DNA of 64,000 nt from Siphonodentalium dalli (taxonomy: Eukaryota > Mollusca > Scaphopoda > Gadilida > Siphonodentaliidae), in NCBI GenBank assembly GCA_032622095.1, contig CP136065.1, positions 207,616,151-207,680,150 on the forward strand, read 5' to 3'. Position 1 is the stretch's first letter; every line of letters starts with the position of its first letter. A program made the translations under genes and the position numbers. Positions 63,330 through 64,000 of this stretch are shown here, one piece after another. The notes under the pieces were generated by a model, which saw nothing but the letters and a program-made list of their open reading frames with translations, ran no database searches and was not told the origin of the DNA.

Positions 63330-63745
63330 CCCAAACTACTATTTATTTATCTTCGGGGGTAAAAAATATTTGATTCCAGTTGAGGAACCTACCCATCAAA
63401 GCTCAGAGTGATCAGATATAAATTTTTGAAGTTTGTCAATACAATTGTTTGTGGCCCAGAAACACGCCATCAAAAGGATGGTCTCGGTCAAAATTGCATA
63501 TGAAGATGGATAACTCTAAAAAGAAGTGGTGGTAATACGGACATATTTTGTTGAACAAAATGTTGATAAATAACATGTTTTGGGAAATTTGATACCATAG
63601 TTGACAGTGGTTAGCATTATTTTGTTGCAATTAATCGATTCTGATAAATAAGGCGTATTTTGAAGAAATGTTGTTGTTGTTGTATCTTGATGATATGGGA
63701 ACCCTCTGATTGGATTGAGTACCTTTATTGTGCTCTATGGCAGTT
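63330..63745. repeat. Dispersed repeat R1, copy 2
   Basis: Same-orientation homologue of 9740-10145. Confidence 0.8.
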
Positions 63746-63929
63746 TGTAACAAATGCAGTATGTTTCATCTGCCATGTATTCGATTTTAATCAATTCATA
63801 ATTATGTGAGGTTTAAATAACAAGGAAAAAAACATGCAAACTCTATTATTATTGGCTAGCAGATATGAATACAAGTGGGAATTTCCACCAATGCACTAAT
63901 TATGTTTTGGTCATTTATATTCATATTGA

Positions 63930-64000
63930 CTGCAGAGGTTAGGTTATAAAGGCTTGTGGACTGGACTACTGAGGTTAGGTAATATAGGCCTGTAGAGTGA
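63930..64000. repeat. Two units of a ~38-bp direct repeat at the window edge
   Basis: GAGGTTAGGTTATAAAGGC(T)TGTGGA and GAGGTTAGGTAATATAGGCCTGTAGA follow each other. The array may continue beyond the window. Confidence 0.6.

Noticed and set aside
1-64000. rRNA, tRNA, snRNA genes or organellar insertions
   Set aside because: None were recognised on either strand by eye. A covariance-model search would be decisive and could not be run.

Overview
The window is from a eukaryotic nuclear genome, most likely a marine invertebrate (mollusc, brachiopod or another lophotrochozoan, or an invertebrate deuterostome). Support: animal-type split genes with kilobase introns, A+T-rich sequence, CR1/L2-type LINE remnants, many cut-and-paste DNA transposons with intact target-site duplications (TSDs), and tandem 'GGGCATAACTCTG ... 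ATCCGG' arrays ending in GGAC-rich tracts. The exact taxon cannot be settled from the sequence alone.

Only two host genes could be assembled, and they are arranged head to head. (1) On the minus strand, 36976 down to 2041, are eleven coding exons of a lysosomal acid ceramidase (ASAH1-like). They run from a signal-peptide exon to the exon carrying the NYD...DDRRTPA motif. All introns are GT-AG, all phases agree, and the nucleophile Cys lies in the motif [11 protein letters not shown]. The last ~50 codons and the stop lie outside the window to the left. (2) On the plus strand, 38737 to 49483, are three coding exons (9, 73 and 131 nt) of a complete 70-residue copper chaperone of the ATOX1/Atx1 family, with the MTCGGC site. 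The start codons are 1.76 kb apart. An E-box/M-box-like site (TCATGTGAC) sits 34 nt upstream of the ceramidase ATG.

Almost everything else is repeat. Layout from left to right: a palindromic MITE and two kinds of ~145-170 bp tandem arrays (1-9300), with a 5'-truncated LINE at 3897-4980; a pogo-like element holding a hAT element (10487-13240); short hAT and foldback elements (14504-17000); two-hairpin MITEs (6191, 19824); a 3.6-kb element with ~480-bp inverted ends (21029-24594); then ceramidase intron 1 (25070-36913), which holds two hAT elements, a foldback, and a 4.7-kb element carrying many copies of GTGACTGACATTAC and invaded by at least three other transposons. The intergenic gap holds a LINE tail and a foldback with a tRNA-like SINE. 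ATOX1 intron 1 holds a hAT element and a PIF1-helicase-like exon. ATOX1 intron 2 holds a four-layer nest of transposons (45531-49308). From 49484 to the end there is no recognisable gene, only MITE copies, one TA-flanked DNA element and scattered repeats.

The two genes share no obvious pathway beyond basic cell maintenance: lysosomal sphingolipid breakdown, and delivery of Cu(I) to secretory-pathway ATPases. The most unusual content is the transposon structure: nested elements that can be dated relative to each other, two unrelated MITE groups that both carry two internal hairpins, hAT insertions at nearly the same place in two copies of one repeat, and foldback elements lying within 25-95 nt of several splice donors.
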